Source of the DNA: Asanoa hainanensis
GTDB lineage: Bacteria; Actinomycetota; Actinomycetes; Mycobacteriales; Micromonosporaceae
NCBI RefSeq assembly: GCF_900188485.1
Contig: NZ_FZPH01000004.1
Coordinates: forward strand, 67,304-131,303
Direction: 5' to 3'
Length of the DNA: 64,000 nucleotides
Made by a program: the position numbers and the translations under genes. The notes beneath the pieces are model-generated. The model saw only the letters and a program-made list of their open reading frames with translations, was not told the DNA's origin and did not search any database. This document shows positions 62,338 to 64,000 of this stretch, in pieces. Each line of letters begins with the position of its first letter. Within the stretch, counting starts at the first letter, position 1.

Positions 62338-62799
62338 ATGACGCGGGATACGTCGAGCAGGCAGTTGTGGGCGGCGAGCGGTGCGATCTTCGCCGCGGTG
62401 GTTCTGCTGATGATGGGTCTCTGGCAGCTCGTGATGGGAATCGTCGCGGTGGTCAGGGGTTCGTTCTTCGTGGTGACGCAGAACTACCTCTACTCGTTCA
62501 GCACCACCGGCTGGGGCATCCTGCACATCGTGCTGGGCGCGCTGGCCGCGCTCGCGGGTCTGGCGCTGTTCACCGGCGCCACCTGGGCCCGGGCGCTCGG
62601 CATCTTCTTCGCGGTGCTGTCCGCGACGGCCAACTTCTTCTTCATTCCCTACTACCCGTTCTGGGCCCTGCTGGAGATCGCGATGGCGGTCTTCGTGATC
62701 TGGGCGCTAGCGGTCTGGAAGCCGCGTGAGGTCGGCATGCACTCGATGCGTGACGACACCGGCGACCTGCCCCGCACCGGCACCGCGCCGATGCGGTGA
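62338..62799 (+). CDS. DUF7144-type four-helix membrane protein
   Basis: 153 residues from ATG 62338 with GGAGGG upstream. Four hydrophobic helices: LWAASGAIFAAVVLLMMGLW, WGILHIVLGALAALAGLALF, LGIFFAVLSATANFFFIPYY and LLEIAMAVFVIWALAVWKP. The pattern fits the DUF7144 membrane family. The cytoplasmic tail is polar (REVGMHSMRDDTGD). Function unknown; the GH15 gene starts 9 bp after its stop, so co-transcription is likely. Confidence 0.75.
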   Translation: MTRDTSSRQLWAASGAIFAAVVLLMMGLWQLVMGIVAVVRGSFFVVTQNYLYSFSTTGWGILHIVLGALAALAGLALFTGATWARALGIFFAVLSATANFFFIPYYPFWALLEIAMAVFVIWALAVWKPREVGMHSMRDDTGDLPRTGTAPMR

Positions 62800-62808
62800 G
62801 TTGACGCC

Positions 62809-64000
62809 ATGACCAGCAACCCGGACAGTGCCGAAGCCGCCGCAGCGATCTCCGGCGCGGGCGGGCTGGTCGCGGCGGGCGGGCGGAACCTGCGGGCGGC
62901 GAGCGGGTGGGTCACGAGTACCCCGACCCGCTCGCCGTTCCCGCCGATCGAGAGCTACGCCTTCCTCTCGAACTGCCACACCGGCGCGCTGGTCGCGCCG
63001 GACGGTTCCGTCGACTGGCTGTGCGTCCCCCGGTTCGACTCACCCGCCATCTTCGGCAGCATGCTCGACCGCGAGTCCGGCATGTTCCGCCTCGGTCCCT
63101 ACGGGATCAACCACTTCACCGCCCGCGACTACGAGCCGGGCACCAACGTGCTGGTCACCACCTGGCGCACGCTGACCGGTTGGATCCAGGTCCGGGACGC
63201 GCTGACCATCGGCCCGGCGAACGGCCCGGACCTGGTCACCCCGCACAGCCGGCCACCGTACGACGAGGACGCCGACCACCTCTTCGTGCGTACCGTCGAA
63301 TGCCTGGACGGGCACGTCGACATCGAGCTGATCTGCGAGCCGGCCTTCGACTACGGCCGCACCCCGGCCAGTTGGTCCTTTGTGGATGGCGATCAGCACG
63401 TGGCCGACGGCACCGGCGCCGGGGTCACCGTGCGCCTGCGGTCCGACATGGCGATGGGCATCGAAGGCAACCGGATCCGTGGCCGGCGCCGGCTCAACCG
63501 CGGCGACCACGCGTACTGCGTGCTGTCCTGGGCCGACCAACTGGCCGCTCCGGCCACCTTCGCCGAGGCGATCGGCTGCATCGACAACACCACCGCCTAC
63601 TGGCGCAACTGGCTGGCCGGCGCCCGGATCCCGGACCACCGCTGGCGCGACGCCCTGCAGCGATCCGCGCTCGCGGTCAAAGGGCTGACGTACATGCCGA
63701 CCGGCGCGACCGTGGCGGCGCTGACCACGTCGCTGCCCGAGACGCCGGGCGGGGAACGCAACTGGGACTACCGGTACACGTGGATGCGCGACAGCTCGTT
63801 CACCATGCAGGCTCTGCACTATCTGAACCTGGACTGGGAAGCCGACGAGTTCATGCAGTTCGTCGCCGACATCGAGCCCAACCACGACGGCACACTGCAG
63901 ATCATGTACGGCATCGACGGGCGTCGCGACCTCACCGAGAAGACCCGCGACGACCTTTCCGGGTACGACGGCGCGCGGCCGGTGCGGATCGGCAACAGCG
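62809..64000 (+). CDS. GH15-family enzyme, trehalase/glucoamylase-like (3' end outside window)
   Basis: 397 residues visible from ATG 62809; the frame runs off the window end. The N-terminal trehalase-like domain begins after a 45-residue leader: PPIESYAFLSNCHTGALVAP with DGSVDWLCVPRFDSPAIFGS. The catalytic (alpha/alpha)6 barrel begins near residue 280, with SALAVKGLTYMPTGATVAAL, TTSLPETPGGERNWDYRYTW and MRDSSFTMQAL. Full-length relatives are about 600-670 residues. They act on trehalose or alpha-glucans in the cytoplasm; which substrate applies here cannot be told. Confidence 0.9.
   Translation, partial: MTSNPDSAEAAAAISGAGGLVAAGGRNLRAASGWVTSTPTRSPFPPIESYAFLSNCHTGALVAPDGSVDWLCVPRFDSPAIFGSMLDRESGMFRLGPYGINHFTARDYEPGTNVLVTTWRTLTGWIQVRDALTIGPANGPDLVTPHSRPPYDEDADHLFVRTVECLDGHVDIELICEPAFDYGRTPASWSFVDGDQHVADGTGAGVTVRLRSDMAMGIEGNRIRGRRRLNRGDHAYCVLSWADQLAAPATFAEAIGCIDNTTAYWRNWLAGARIPDHRWRDALQRSALAVKGLTYMPTGATVAALTTSLPETPGGERNWDYRYTWMRDSSFTMQALHYLNLDWEADEFMQFVADIEPNHDGTLQIMYGIDGRRDLTEKTRDDLSGYDGARPVRIGNS

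Overview
The window is GC-rich throughout, densely packed with genes, and uses GTG starts, leaderless starts and strong G/C third-position codon bias. Together with the gene content (BTAD regulators, ECF sigma factors with SnoaL tails, DUF4235, DUF6886 and DUF7144 proteins, Form I cox genes, LacI-controlled secreted glucanases) this points to a high-GC actinomycete, most likely of the Micromonosporaceae type. That assignment is inference from gene content, not a database result. I saw no rRNA, tRNA, CRISPR array, transposase, prophage or replication origin; it reads as chromosome of a free-living soil or plant-associated organism. Sixty-six protein genes are described, including a gene cut by each window edge, two genes under 60 codons and one truncated toxin.

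Layout. 1-6130: the tail of a TPR regulator, an ArsR-SRPBCC pair, a carboxymuconolactone decarboxylase-like gene behind a MerR-type promoter, an adenosine deaminase-family gene, a 49-residue protein, an aminoglycoside phosphotransferase-fold protein, and a PP2C-type phosphatase with a MarR regulator. 6190-15963: tex with a Gly/Arg/Gln-rich tail, a membrane Ser/Thr kinase, DUF4235, a 14-helix MFS exporter, a SnoaL/ECF-sigma pair, an EndoIII-fold protein, and a TetR-SDR pair with matching candidate operators. 15966-24632 (minus strand): one long operon for aerobic Form I Mo-Cu CO dehydrogenase, transcribed coxM-coxS-coxL-xdhC/YHS-coxD-coxE-xdhC-coxG. The large subunit carries the Form I active-site motif AYACSFR.

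24713-36361: an unknown gene, an APP1-type phosphatase, a second three-subunit molybdenum hydroxylase (PaoABC/YagTSR type), a PadR-ABC transporter operon behind a perfect 14-bp palindrome, DUF6886, a flavin disulfide reductase-family protein and a Bcr/CflA exporter. 36564-39258: secreted M28 aminopeptidase, a beta-propeller lipoprotein and a small acidic protein.

39263-48816: a beta-glucan (probably laminarin) utilisation locus. It has an ABC sugar importer with a GH1 beta-glucosidase on the minus strand, and a secreted GH16 glucanase with three discoidin domains, a discoidin-DUF1996 protein and a LacI regulator on the plus strand. Palindromes with the core GAGAGCGCTCTC lie in front of both arms, so one LacI protein probably controls uptake and degradation together. 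48813-54565: two-component system, PDZ-less HtrA-like protease, and a MoxR-DUF58-VWA operon headed by a 55-residue secreted peptide. 54719-59743: DrrAB-type ABC exporter and a convergent giant BTAD regulator. 59757-64000: divergent KDPG aldolase and KDG kinase, a broken VapC-like toxin with its antitoxin, two small proteins and the start of a GH15 enzyme.

Frequent 1-8 bp overlaps inside operons and overlapping 3' ends at seven convergent intact gene pairs show a very compact arrangement.
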